64,000 nt of DNA from NCBI GenBank assembly GCA_019634165.1, contig JAHQVT010000010.1:620001-684000 (forward strand), in the 5' to 3' direction. Origin of the DNA: Rhodospirillales bacterium (GTDB lineage Bacteria; Pseudomonadota; Alphaproteobacteria; Rhodospirillales; Thalassospiraceae). Shown here one piece after another: positions 35,539-44,278 of this stretch. The notes under the pieces are model-generated. The model searched no databases, was not told the origin of the DNA, and saw nothing but the letters and a program-made list of their open reading frames with translations. The translations under genes were made by a program, and so were the position numbers. Numbering within the stretch: position 1 is the first letter of the stretch; every line of letters starts with the position of its first letter.

Positions 35539-36405
35539 TTAATCTGGTGAAAGAACAAAATCGCGCAGTTCCTGCGTCACTTCAGGATCAATCCCAAACC
35601 AGCGATGGAAACCCGGTCGTGCCTGATGAAGCAGCATACCCAAACCATCGACAATCGGATTCCCACGGGCTTTGGCCTGCACTAACAGATCGGTCATAAG
35701 CGGCGCATAAACGATATCGGTCACCAATGCCGATGTTGGCAAACCATCAAGATCGATGTCCAACTTAGGCTGCCCGACCATGCCAAGGCTTGTCGTATTG
35801 ACCACCAAGGACACATCGCAAAGGGCTTCGGACGCCAAAGGCCAATCCACCACTTTGATCCGGGGGTCATTGATTTCCTTGGCCAATTCTTCTGCACGTT
35901 TGCGGGTTCGGTTGGCGATCCGAATTTCCGGACTGCCTTCATCAAGAAGTGCAACCAAAACCGCCCGTGACGCGCCACCAGCGCCAAGCACCACCGACGG
36001 ACCGGAACAAAATGCAACATCCGGGGCTTCTTGCCGCAGGTTTTCCATAAAACCATATCCGTCGGTATTGTCCCCCCACATGCGACCATCTTTGGAGAAT
36101 GTAACCGTATTAACCGCGCCAATTCTGCGCGCACGATCAGACAATTCGTCGCATTCAGGCATTGCCATTTCTTTTTGCGGGATCGTGACATTCACCCCGG
36201 AAAAACCCAGATTTCGCAAGGAAATCAGCGCTGCCTGAAAGTTTTCAGGTTCAACTGGAAGCGGCATGTAACAGCCATCAATTCCGTATTTTGCCAACCA
36301 ATACCCATGCAAACGCGGCGATTTCGAATGTGACACCGGCCACCCCATAACACCTGCCAGGCGCGAGGTTCCAGATAAGGTTCGATAAGGATTACGGGGG
36401 GTCAT
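35539..36405 (-). CDS. aroE: Shikimate dehydrogenase
   Basis: NADPH-dependent reduction of 3-dehydroshikimate to shikimate, the fourth step of the aromatic amino-acid pathway. Substrate-binding SHSKSPRLHGYWL, the catalytic lysine in NVTIPQKEMAM, the NADP loop VLGAGGASRAVLVAL and NRTRKRAEEL are visible. 288 residues, normal. Between maf and coaE in one leftward series. Confidence 0.95.
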   Translation of the reverse strand: MTPRNPYRTLSGTSRLAGVMGWPVSHSKSPRLHGYWLAKYGIDGCYMPLPVEPENFQAALISLRNLGFSGVNVTIPQKEMAMPECDELSDRARRIGAVNTVTFSKDGRMWGDNTDGYGFMENLRQEAPDVAFCSGPSVVLGAGGASRAVLVALLDEGSPEIRIANRTRKRAEELAKEINDPRIKVVDWPLASEALCDVSLVVNTTSLGMVGQPKLDIDLDGLPTSALVTDIVYAPLMTDLLVQAKARGNPIVDGLGMLLHQARPGFHRWFGIDPEVTQELRDFVLSPD

Positions 36406-36451
36406 GTTGCGCTATTTCCTGCCTGAAGATCGGATCAGTTTATTATTTTCA

Positions 36452-37051
36452 TTATGCTTTTAGCACACCGTGATCGCGTAAAAAGCCAATCAATGGCAAA
36501 AGCGGCAATCCAAGAACGGTAAAATAATCACCGCGCACTTCGGTAAAAAGCTGCGCCCCAATACCTTCAATCTGATATCCACCGACACATTGAAAGATTT
36601 CTTCACCAGCGGCATCAAGATATTCATCAAGCCATTCTTCAGTGAAATTGCGCATGGTCAGATGGGCGGTATCAATCGTTCCCCAAATGCGCGATCCCTC
36701 TTTATATATAACAGCCGCAGAAACCAGTTGATGGGTTTTGCCGCGCAGGGCCAAAAGCTGTGCCCGAGTATGATCACGATCAACAGGCTTATCAAACCAG
36801 ATACCATTGCATTCCAACATCTGGTCAGCGGCAATGACAATCGCGTTTGGTTGCTGACGATACATGCGAAGTGCCTTCATTTCCGCAAGCGTTTCGGCGG
36901 CTTGCGCAGCATTCGCCCCCTCGGCCTTCATTGCCTGTTTATAGCCGTCTTCATCAATCATTGAGGCAACAGCTTCGCATTCAACACCGGCATTTTTCAG
37001 CATGGTGTGGCGTGCTTTACTGCTTGAGGCCAGAATAAGCCGGTGGTTCAT
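36452..37051 (-). CDS. maf: Maf-family nucleotide pyrophosphatase
   Basis: A 199-residue house-cleaning enzyme that hydrolyses non-canonical or modified nucleotides. The start LILASSSKARHTMLKNAGV is the Maf signature (SxSxxR), followed by the conserved VIAADQMLECNG (with Gln where many have Thr), FTEEWLDEYLDAAGEEI and GDYFTVLGLPLLPL. Which subfamily (YhdE or YceF) cannot be stated with confidence. Between ppsR and aroE, same strand. Confidence 0.93.
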   Translation of the reverse strand: MNHRLILASSSKARHTMLKNAGVECEAVASMIDEDGYKQAMKAEGANAAQAAETLAEMKALRMYRQQPNAIVIAADQMLECNGIWFDKPVDRDHTRAQLLALRGKTHQLVSAAVIYKEGSRIWGTIDTAHLTMRNFTEEWLDEYLDAAGEEIFQCVGGYQIEGIGAQLFTEVRGDYFTVLGLPLLPLIGFLRDHGVLKA

Positions 37052-37066
37052 CAGTCAAATATCCTA

Positions 37067-37891
37067 TTAGTGACCGCGACGGTCATACATGGTGGCCAAA
37101 ATCATGGCCGCGGTTTCTTCGATCGATCGGCGGGTAACATTGATAATCTTCCATCCGCGATCGGTAAAATAACGCCTTGCCTGATGCACTTCATCGCGCA
37201 CGGCTACCGGATCAACGTAATCGCCCCCTTCACCACGTTCGATCTGGCGCAGACGGTTTTTACGGATTGAAACCAATTGATCAACATCCTTGATCAGGCC
37301 AACCACCAACGGTTTTTTCAATTGATCCAGTTCAGGAGGCAATGGGCATCCCGGTACAAAAGGAATGTTGGCAGTCTTGATCCCACGATTTGCAAGATAG
37401 ACCGAGGTCGGGGTTTTTGATGTTCGCGACACGCCGACAATCACGACATCGGCTTCTTCAAGATCCCAACCAGATTGGCCATCATCATGCGATAATGTGT
37501 AATCAATCGCCTCGATCCGGCTGAAATATTCTTCATCCATTTTATGAAGTGCGCCGGTCCGACCGCGCGACTGTTGGCCAAGATAACCGGCCATCATGGT
37601 GACTGTATTATCCAAAACATGGCTATGGGGCACCTGAAGTCGACGACATCCTTCTTCGAGTTTGCGGCGAATATCGCTGTCAAACACGGTGTAAAGGACA
37701 ATCCCCGGATTGCGTTCGATATCTGCCAAAACACGGGCAAGCTGCGCATCGGTTCGGATCAGTGACCAGACATGTTCATGGGCACGCACATCAGGAAATT
37801 GCGCAATACAGGCGCGCGCCACACCATCAACGGTTTCACCGGTTGAGTCTGAAACCAGATGAAGATGGAAAATTTTATCTGTTTCAACCAT
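37067..37891 (-). CDS. ppsR: Pyruvate, phosphate dikinase / PEP synthase regulatory protein
   Basis: A DUF299-family bifunctional kinase/phosphorylase that switches PpdK or PpsA by ADP-dependent phosphorylation. N-terminal signature HLHLVSDSTGETVDG, the P-loop GVSRTSKTPTSVYLANRG, and RYFTDRGWKIINVTRRSIEE near the end. Start MVETDKIFHLHL chosen; upstream in-frame sequence runs into the origin region. First in the leftward series from oriC. Confidence 0.93.
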   Translation of the reverse strand: MVETDKIFHLHLVSDSTGETVDGVARACIAQFPDVRAHEHVWSLIRTDAQLARVLADIERNPGIVLYTVFDSDIRRKLEEGCRRLQVPHSHVLDNTVTMMAGYLGQQSRGRTGALHKMDEEYFSRIEAIDYTLSHDDGQSGWDLEEADVVIVGVSRTSKTPTSVYLANRGIKTANIPFVPGCPLPPELDQLKKPLVVGLIKDVDQLVSIRKNRLRQIERGEGGDYVDPVAVRDEVHQARRYFTDRGWKIINVTRRSIEETAAMILATMYDRRGH

Positions 37892-38070
37892 GGCCCATCC
37901 GTCTTTTGGCGATTTTTGCCGATGCAAGGGTACAGTTATCCACTTTTTGCAGCCCAAGCGATTTTTGAACTTATTATTTTAGGTGTTCGATATTTCGATC
38001 ACTACCCGGATGGATAAGGTATATTAGCCCAACCCGGAGTTACGAATCCGGAGTCGGGCCTGTGGACAAT

Positions 38071-38079
38071 TGTGGATAA
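38071..38079 (-). promoter_or_regulatory. Perfect DnaA box
   Basis: TGTGGATAA on +, that is TTATCCACA on the - strand, adjoining a one-mismatch copy TGTGGACAA (38061-38069). Part of the candidate oriC. Confidence 0.85.
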
Positions 38080-38372
38080 CGGGAGCGACTCCGGTGCAAA
38101 CTTTTCCACAGGAATTATCCTCCACGTCATACAAACTTTCTCAAGATGCCTGTCCCGACAGGGATAAGTGTTTATTTTTTCCCGTAATAGCAGGGATAAC
38201 ATCACAAAAACCAGCCTTATTCACGTTATCCACGTTATTCAAAACTGGCTTTTCCCAAGGTAGAGTCTGAGAGTCGTTTGGAGTCGTGCACAGTTTTCCC
38301 CAAATCGACTTGAGATGAATCATTTTTCCCGAGTCGGAATGTGAATAAACTGTGCGTTAAATTTAATCCCTG

Positions 38373-38381
38373 TTATCCACA
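38373..38381 (+). promoter_or_regulatory. Perfect DnaA box
   Basis: TTATCCACA, followed at once by GTATCCACC (38383-38391), next to the AT-rich candidate unwinding element. Part of the candidate oriC. Confidence 0.85.
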
Positions 38382-38562
38382 GGTATCCACCTACAAACAA
38401 CATCCTTTTTTATTAAATAAGGTTTTGGTAGGCAGAACGTGGAAAACGTCCCGGCCAAGGCCACAGGACAAAATTCACGAAATTAGAAAACTGGTTCTGA
38501 TCCTTTGGGTCAAAGCTCGGAACCAGATAAAAATCGATCGGGAAAGACGAACAGGAAACCAA

Positions 38563-39600
38563 ATGCCCAACACCAAAAAGACTTTCTTGCGTGCCCTAGA
38601 TGGCGAAACACTCTCCGTGCCGCCAATCTGGCTGATGCGCCAAGCAGGTCGATATCTGCCAGAATACCGTGCAACCCGCGGCGAGGCAGGATCATTTCTT
38701 GATCTTTGCTATAATCCCGATCTTGCCTGCGAAGTAACCTTGCAGCCCCTACGGCGCTATGACTTCGATGCGGCAATTTTGTTCTCCGATATCCTGGTTA
38801 TACCGCAGGCACTTGGACAACATTTGGCATTCAAGCAAGGTGAAGGCCCACAGCTTGACGCCATCCGAGATGCTTCAGGTCTTGGTGAATTATCGGTTGA
38901 TGGCATCCATGACACCCTTGGACCCATCTACGAGACCGTTTCAAAGCTTTCTAGCGCTATCCCCGCTCATACAGCCCTCATCGGGTTCGCAGGTTCCCCA
39001 TGGACTGTGGCGACCTATATGGTCGAAGGCAAAGGCAGCAAGGATTTTGCCAATATCCGTCGTTTTGCCTATGGCGATCCCGAAGGTTTTGGCAAATTGA
39101 TCGATATTGTGATTGAAGCAACCACGCAATATCTGCTCAAACAGGTTGAAGCCGGGGCAGAATGCATTCAGCTGTTTGAAACCTGGGGCGGTGTGTTGTC
39201 TGAAACCGGCTTTAATCGCTGGGTGATCGAGCCGACCAAACAGATCGTTGCCAATTTGCGCAAAGTTCATCCTGATTTGCCGATTATCGGTTTTCCGCGT
39301 GGTGCGGGTCTTCATCTAATTGATTTTAAAATCAAAACCGGTGTGACCGCTGTTGGTCTTGATAGTGGTGTCAAGCTCGACTGGGTGGCTGAAAACCTTC
39401 AAAAACTGGGTCCAGTGCAGGGCAATCTTGATCCGATGCTGCTGATTACGGGCGGGGATGCAATGTTTGATGAAACCAGACGCATTCTTGATACGCTGGG
39501 CAAAGGGCCGTTTATCTTTAACCTTGGTCACGGCATTACCCCGGAAACGCCGCCGGAAAATGTCGATAAGCTTGTGAAATTTATCAGGAATCAGCACTGA
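38563..39600 (+). CDS. hemE: Uroporphyrinogen decarboxylase
   Basis: Converts uroporphyrinogen III to coproporphyrinogen III in heme synthesis. The signature [20 protein letters not shown] lies at about 17-36, with [12 protein letters not shown] and the conserved [13 protein letters not shown] and [17 protein letters not shown] 38563 ([15 protein letters not shown]) with AGGAA upstream gives 345 residues; the longer open frame would include origin DNA. First of hemE-hemH-hemJ running rightward from the origin. Confidence 0.97.
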   Translation: MPNTKKTFLRALDGETLSVPPIWLMRQAGRYLPEYRATRGEAGSFLDLCYNPDLACEVTLQPLRRYDFDAAILFSDILVIPQALGQHLAFKQGEGPQLDAIRDASGLGELSVDGIHDTLGPIYETVSKLSSAIPAHTALIGFAGSPWTVATYMVEGKGSKDFANIRRFAYGDPEGFGKLIDIVIEATTQYLLKQVEAGAECIQLFETWGGVLSETGFNRWVIEPTKQIVANLRKVHPDLPIIGFPRGAGLHLIDFKIKTGVTAVGLDSGVKLDWVAENLQKLGPVQGNLDPMLLITGGDAMFDETRRILDTLGKGPFIFNLGHGITPETPPENVDKLVKFIRNQH

Positions 39601-39767
39601 TTTTTGAAATCAATCAAATCGATTGAAAAATTCAATGCGTATAAGGGTCTAAATCCGTTGCGCTTCGATCTTGATTAGCCAAAATAGGCCTCGGAGCGGA
39701 CGGGTTTATCCATCAAAGACTGCCAGTTTGTCGGGAACTGGTCAAAACGCCATGAAGGATACGCCAA

Positions 39768-40871
39768 ATGTCCGAAACTACGCGTAAAAAACGCGCCATT
39801 GTTCTTTTCAATTTGGGGGGGCCGGACAGTCCCGCGGCGGTTGAACCGTTTTTGTTCAATCTGTTCAATGATCCGGCGATTATCAGTTTACCGAACCCGT
39901 TTCGGTATTTGCTGGCCAAATTGATTTCGCGACGTCGTGCCCCGGTTGCCCAAGAAATCTATGCCCATATTGGCGGTAAATCACCGCTTTTGGAATTGAC
40001 TCAGGATCAAGCCGATGCCCTGCAGGCTGCGCTGAATTCTGAGGATGATGAATATGAAAACCGTTGTTTCATTGCCATGCGTTATTGGAAACCATTCGCC
40101 GATGACACGGCTGCTGCGGTTAAGGCATGGGGGCCGGATGAACAGATATTGCTTCCGCTATATCCGCAATTTTCAACAACGACCAGTGGATCATCGGTCA
40201 AGGATTGGAAACGGGCTTGCCATAAGGTTGGGCTGAGTACGCCAATTAAAACAGCGTGTTGTTATCCGACCAATCCGGGCTTTATTGATGCCTCGGCCGA
40301 AATGATCCGCGAAGGATATGAAAAGGCGGTGGCAAAGGCCAAAGAACTGGGCATTGCGCCACCACGTTTGTTGTTTTCAGCCCATGGCGTGCCCAAGGCA
40401 GTGATTACCAAGCGCGGCGATCCCTATCAGTCGCAGATTGAAAAAACGTCTGCTGCAGTGGTCGAAAAACTGGCGATTGAAGGCCTTGATTGGAAGGTTT
40501 GCTATCAAAGTCGGGTTGGACCAATGGAATGGATCGGGCCATCGACCGAAACCGAAATCGAACGGGCGGGCAAAGAAGGTGTTGGTTTGGTCATCGTGCC
40601 AATTGCCTTTGTTACCGAGCATTCGGAAACGCTGGTCGAGCTTGATATCGAATATGGCGAGCTGGCCCATGAAAAAAGTGTACCGATCTATGAGCGCGTG
40701 AAAACGGTTTGCTCCCATCCGAAATTCATTGGCGGACTTGTTTCGGTTGTAAAACAAACGCAAATCGAACTCGATCAAAACGGGTCGGACGATTACACGG
40801 TCGAGAAGCGTGGTTGGTGGTGCCCGGATGAGCATTCCTGCGCCATTGCCAAGCAACCCGGTGGGGCTTAA
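39768..40871 (+). CDS. hemH: Ferrochelatase
   Basis: Inserts Fe2+ into protoporphyrin IX, the final step of heme b synthesis. Ferrochelatase signature region LLFSAHGVPKAVITKRGDPY with the catalytic His, IVLFNLGGPDSP at the N-terminus, and HSETLVELDIEY with the acidic residues. 367 residues. AAGGA eight bases before the ATG. Middle of the heme gene series. Confidence 0.96.
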   Translation: MSETTRKKRAIVLFNLGGPDSPAAVEPFLFNLFNDPAIISLPNPFRYLLAKLISRRRAPVAQEIYAHIGGKSPLLELTQDQADALQAALNSEDDEYENRCFIAMRYWKPFADDTAAAVKAWGPDEQILLPLYPQFSTTTSGSSVKDWKRACHKVGLSTPIKTACCYPTNPGFIDASAEMIREGYEKAVAKAKELGIAPPRLLFSAHGVPKAVITKRGDPYQSQIEKTSAAVVEKLAIEGLDWKVCYQSRVGPMEWIGPSTETEIERAGKEGVGLVIVPIAFVTEHSETLVELDIEYGELAHEKSVPIYERVKTVCSHPKFIGGLVSVVKQTQIELDQNGSDDYTVEKRGWWCPDEHSCAIAKQPGGA

Positions 40872-41030
40872 AGCATATAGACTAAAACTTGGTTGCTGCT
40901 TTTGTAAATTTATCAGCAAAATCAGGCCGGTTACCGCTTAGGGACCGGCTTGAATGCTGTTATGGTTTTGGCGATCCCGCAGATCAATGCCAACCACAAT
41001 TGCAAAACCGCCAAATCAGAGAAGAGAGAG

Positions 41031-41459
41031 ATGGATACATACAGCATTATCAAATCCCTGCATGTCATCAGTGTGATTTCCTGGATGGCAGGCCTTCTCT
41101 ATTTGCCAAGGCTTTTTGTCTATCACTGCGAAGTTGAACCGGGCTCGGAAGCCAGCGAAAAGTTCAAGATCATGGAACGCCGGCTTTTGCGGGCGATCAT
41201 GAACCCCGCGATGATTGCGTCATGGATATTTGGCGGATATTTGATCCACGAAATTGGCGCAATGTCCGATGGTTGGTTCCATGTGAAGCTTCTATGTGTG
41301 GTTTTGATGTCGGCGATCCACATGGTTCTGGCGCGCTGCCGCCGCCAATTCGAAGCGGATGCAAATACAAAGTCAGATAAATTCTATCGTATTATCAATG
41401 AAGTACCGGCTGTTTTGATGGTTATCATTGTCTTTATGGTCATCGCAAAACCGTTTTGA
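41031..41459 (+). CDS. hemJ: Protoporphyrinogen oxidase HemJ
   Basis: A 142-residue membrane protein of four or so helices that oxidises protoporphyrinogen IX in many Gram-negative bacteria. HVISVISWMAGLLYLPRLFVYH carries the conserved His at the first helix and the Arg/Tyr region; the end VPAVLMVIIVFMVIAKPF is typical. ATG 41031 follows GAGAGAGAG; the frame is open further up without similarity. Ends the hemE-hemH-hemJ series. Confidence 0.93.
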   Translation: MDTYSIIKSLHVISVISWMAGLLYLPRLFVYHCEVEPGSEASEKFKIMERRLLRAIMNPAMIASWIFGGYLIHEIGAMSDGWFHVKLLCVVLMSAIHMVLARCRRQFEADANTKSDKFYRIINEVPAVLMVIIVFMVIAKPF

Positions 41460-41519
41460 TTTTCAAAGATGTCCTGATTGTCTGTGATCGGCATAATATT
41501 TATTACGATAATCAAATAA

Positions 41520-41544
41520 AAAGGCCGCCAGATTGGCGGCCTTT
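41520..41544. terminator. Bidirectional terminator between hemJ and secB
   Basis: AAAGGCCGCCA (41520-41530) pairs perfectly with TGGCGGCCTTT (41534-41544) around GAT. A's on the left and TGTTTTG on the right allow termination from both convergent genes. Confidence 0.88.
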
Positions 41545-41581
41545 GTTTTGGTATCGAACCAAATAAAGATCAGCGGGTCAA

Positions 41582-42076
41582 TTAGGCGTTTCCAGCCGGT
41601 TGACCATCCATCTGTTTGGCGAATTTCTTGCGGAAAAGATCAGCAAAATCAATCTGCTGCATCATCAGCGGTGGGAAGCCACCATCTGCGGTAAGGTCAG
41701 AGATGATTTTACGGACATATGGGAACAGAAGACGCGGAACTTCAATCATGAGAACCGGCAGACGATGCTGTTCTTCAACATTCAGCGTCACAACCGCGCC
41801 GTATTGAAGCTCTGCGATGAAGGCAACCTTTTCGGCAACGTCGGCTTTGACATTGATTTTGATGGTGACTTCATGAAGCTTCTGATCCTGCGTGGTGCGC
41901 GCTTCGACATCGACATCAATGTTGATTTTCGGCTGCTCTTGAAGGGCAACGCTTTCCGGTGCATTCGGATTTTCAAAAGAAAGATCCTTGATGTACTGGG
42001 TGTGGATCGTAATCGGATTAGCGGCTGGCTGCTGCTGTGCGCCGCCCTGTTCTGCACCGGTGGTATTCTCGGCCAT
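41582..42076 (-). CDS. secB: Protein-export chaperone SecB
   Basis: A tetrameric cytosolic chaperone that keeps preproteins unfolded and delivers them to SecA. YIKDLSFENPNAPE, the beta-rich middle (VEARTTQDQKLHEVTIKINV, VAFIAELQYGAVVTL) and the C-terminal FPYVRKIISDLTADGGFPPL are diagnostic. 164 residues with a Gln/Ala-rich N-terminus. GGGAG precedes the ATG. Convergent with hemJ. Confidence 0.97.
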   Translation of the reverse strand: MAENTTGAEQGGAQQQPAANPITIHTQYIKDLSFENPNAPESVALQEQPKINIDVDVEARTTQDQKLHEVTIKINVKADVAEKVAFIAELQYGAVVTLNVEEQHRLPVLMIEVPRLLFPYVRKIISDLTADGGFPPLMMQQIDFADLFRKKFAKQMDGQPAGNA

Positions 42077-42450
42077 TAAAGTCTAGCTCCCTTAATTCAT
42101 TCGCTCGTAATCAGAAAAAAGCCTTCGAGCGCGTATTGAATGCGTAGATGCCTATAAGCCTTGATCGGCTTTTGGTCGTTCAAGACCGCTGAAATGCTTG
42201 TTTCTGATGCCGCGCATTTGCGGCAGATGATCTGGCCTAGCACGGATGACGTGTACGGGCAAGCCAATCAAACCGTCTGCAAAGCCTATATTTCTGCGGG
42301 TTTGGGCGATGTGGGGTTCAATCGGCAATGACGAAACCAACACAGACTCAAAGAAGGCTGGCCGTTGGGATTGGCCAACCTTCTGAAATTATGATTTTCC
42401 GGTGAAATTACCTGTGAAATTACAGATACATTTGACCAAGAATTTGGTGA
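42077..42450. other. Gap between secB and fxsA
   Basis: About 370 bases on the same strand direction. A hairpin at about 42352-42385 (GAAGG.TGGCC / GGCCA.CCTTC) may end fxsA. A 63-codon frame on - (42152-42343) has no features I recognise and no convincing ribosome-binding site; I treat it as non-coding. Confidence 0.5.
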
Positions 42451-43050
42451 TCATTGTTTTGGCGGCAGATTGCGCGGGCCATCTGATGGGGAAGTATCTG
42501 TATCCGTACTGTCATTTGCAGCATCATCGGGACTGACATTTTCGAATTCTCCGTCAATGATCGGACCTGGACCATTTGGGCCAGATGTATGCGGACCAGA
42601 CCCATGCGGACCGGACCTGTGGCCAGTGCCACCAGCGCCACCAGCACGGCCAGTGCCAAATCCGGCAGTGCTGAAATTGGTGCGGATATTGCCAGACTGG
42701 ACCAGTTTCATAATCACCTTTGCCCCGACAAGCTGTCGAAGCGGCGGGATAAGAAGCAGGAAACCAAAGGTATCGGTGACAAATCCCGGCGTAAGAAGCA
42801 ATACACCGGCAATAAGAATACAAATGCCATCAAACATTGGTCCGATTGGCATTTCACCCTGATCCATTTGGCTTTGTGCCTTGGCCAAGGTTTGTAGGCC
42901 CTGGGCACGCATCAAGGATGTTCCGAGAATAGCGGTCAGGATGACGACGCCAATGGTTGGCCACAAACCAATCAGTTCGCCAGCCTGAATGAAGACCGCG
43001 ATTTCAATGATCGGCATTGCGACGAATATGACGAGGAAATAAAAACCCAT
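42451..43050 (-). CDS. fxsA: FxsA-family membrane protein
   Basis: A 199-residue inner-membrane protein. The N-terminal ~120 residues hold three to four helices (FLVIFVAMPIIEIAVFIQAG, LWPTIGVVILTAILGTSL, GICILIAGVLLLTPGFVTDT) with the typical GFxTDxxGFLLLIPPxR motif. The C-terminal tail is Gly/Pro/Asp-rich and probably disordered. In E. coli FxsA alleviates phage T7 exclusion by F plasmids; the general role is unknown. A GGAG ribosome-binding site precedes the ATG. Confidence 0.9.
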   Translation of the reverse strand: MGFYFLVIFVAMPIIEIAVFIQAGELIGLWPTIGVVILTAILGTSLMRAQGLQTLAKAQSQMDQGEMPIGPMFDGICILIAGVLLLTPGFVTDTFGFLLLIPPLRQLVGAKVIMKLVQSGNIRTNFSTAGFGTGRAGGAGGTGHRSGPHGSGPHTSGPNGPGPIIDGEFENVSPDDAANDSTDTDTSPSDGPRNLPPKQ

Positions 43051-43390
43051 TTCTTCTCCGTTATCTGGCGAATTTGACCGCGAATTTCTGGTTTAAAACA
43101 ATGTATTTTAACGTCAAACCTGACGAAGTACTGAAACTATTGCAGAAAACAACTTGGATTTCAGTGATTTCCCATTAATCTGCAGTGTGTATTGGTCGGG
43201 AAACTAATGCCATAACTGGACGAAAATGCGGCAAATCCATAATTTTCACCTTATATAAGGGTGAAGATGATCACATGGATAAACGTGATCATTGGTTGCC
43301 CTTGCATTTGGTTCGGTTCATACCATCTCTCGACCACGGTTGTGATGTGAATCCGGCCTGTTTGAAACCACTAGGATCAAGAGATCGGTC
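43051..43390. other. Intergenic region between fxsA and tim44
   Basis: About 340 bases separating divergent genes. It includes an 8-bp inverted repeat ATGATCAC (43267-43274) / GTGATCAT (43285-43292) with a 10-base spacer about 100 bases upstream of tim44, a candidate operator. No gene is supported. Confidence 0.45.
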
Positions 43391-44095
43391 TTGCAGTATT
43401 TCGATATCTTCTTATTCGCACTGATTGCTGTTTTCCTTGTACTGCGTTTGCGCGGTGTACTTGGCCGTCGCACGGGGAATGAAAAACAGGGTCCGTCTGA
43501 TATTTTTGGCCGTCAGTCTCATGAAAATGACTCTGATAAAGGTCAGAATGACACCGCAGCGCAGACCGACAATGTTTACCGTTTGCCAGAATCTGATAAC
43601 GATCTGGACGCGGAAAATGTTCCTTCGGACACCTTTGCAACCCTGCAACAGATTCAAAAATACGACCCGAACTTTACCCAACAGGACTTCCTGAATGGTG
43701 GGCGTATGGCATTCGAAATGATTGTCGAATATTTTGCCAAGGGCGATAAGGATGGCTTGAACCCGTTGCTTTCGCCAGAAGTTTACAAAAACTTCGCCGC
43801 AGCAATTGATGCGCGGGCGGAAAAGGGTGAGCACGAAGAAACCACCTTGGTTGGTATCAAAAGTGCTTCGATTCACGATGCAAGTCTTGAAGGCCGCACA
43901 GCCTATGTCACGGTGAAATTCGTATCCGAGGAAGTCTCGGTAATCCGCAATTCCGAAGGTGATGTGGTTTCAGGCGACCCCAACAAGGTGATCGAAGCCG
44001 AAGACCTTTGGACCTTTGCGCGCAATATCGAAAGCCGGGATCCAAACTGGCAGCTTGTTGCGACCGAAACTCCGGAAGAAGAAGCCGCTAACTAA
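43391..44095 (+). CDS. Tim44/TimA-family protein
   Basis: A 234-residue protein with one N-terminal membrane helix (QYFDIFLFALIAVFLVLRLRG) and a C-terminal Tim44-like domain (MAFEMIVEYFAKGDKDGLNP, KNFAAAIDARAEKGEHEET, DLWTFARNIESRDPNWQLVATE). Bacterial homologues are inner-membrane proteins related to the mitochondrial import-motor subunit and lie beside mltA, as here. The start is a TTG at 43391, since no ATG gives the membrane helix. Its role in bacteria is not settled; membrane assembly or regulation is possible. Confidence 0.88.
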   Translation: MQYFDIFLFALIAVFLVLRLRGVLGRRTGNEKQGPSDIFGRQSHENDSDKGQNDTAAQTDNVYRLPESDNDLDAENVPSDTFATLQQIQKYDPNFTQQDFLNGGRMAFEMIVEYFAKGDKDGLNPLLSPEVYKNFAAAIDARAEKGEHEETTLVGIKSASIHDASLEGRTAYVTVKFVSEEVSVIRNSEGDVVSGDPNKVIEAEDLWTFARNIESRDPNWQLVATETPEEEAAN

Positions 44096-44121
44096 CCGGC
44101 TTCAAACCAAGCAGATTTATC

Positions 44122-44155
44122 AGGCGACCCGATTTAGTCGGGTCGCCTTTTTTGT
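44122..44155 (+). terminator. Intrinsic terminator after tim44
   Basis: AGGCGACCCGA (44122-44132) pairs with TCGGGTCGCCT (44138-44148) across a 5-base loop, followed by TTTTTTG. It separates tim44 from mltA. Confidence 0.88.
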
Positions 44156-44278
44156 GCGTGTGTCGTGCGATACTTCCATCAGATTATCGGCTTGTTAAGC
44201 ATGCTTGGGGCAAGATCAGCTAAACATCATGCCGTGATAGGAACGGCGCATTGTGCTTGTCATTAAACGGGTTCTATC

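Larger units (their letters stand above)
37892..38562. other. oriC: Candidate chromosomal replication origin (oriC)
   Basis: A 671-base region between ppsR and hemE, pointing away from each other. Perfect DnaA boxes (TTATCCACA) lie at 38373-38381 on + and 38071-38079 on -. One-mismatch boxes are at 37936, 38061, 38102 and 38226, with weaker ones at 38115, 38217 and 38383. An AT-rich stretch (TTTTTTATTAAATAAGG, about 38405-38421) could be the unwinding element. Eight GANTC sites occur at 38044-38335. Caulobacter and relatives place oriC beside hemE, as here. hemE's open frame reaches 38341 through this region but is not coding there. Confidence 0.87.

Noticed and set aside
38341-38562. Open frame extending hemE about 74 codons upstream
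   Set aside because: Sequence is not hemE-like, contains DnaA boxes and an AT-rich stretch, and a proper ribosome-binding site lies before ATG 38563.
42152-42343. 63-codon frame between secB and fxsA
   Set aside because: No recognisable motif, signal or good ribosome-binding site; likely chance.
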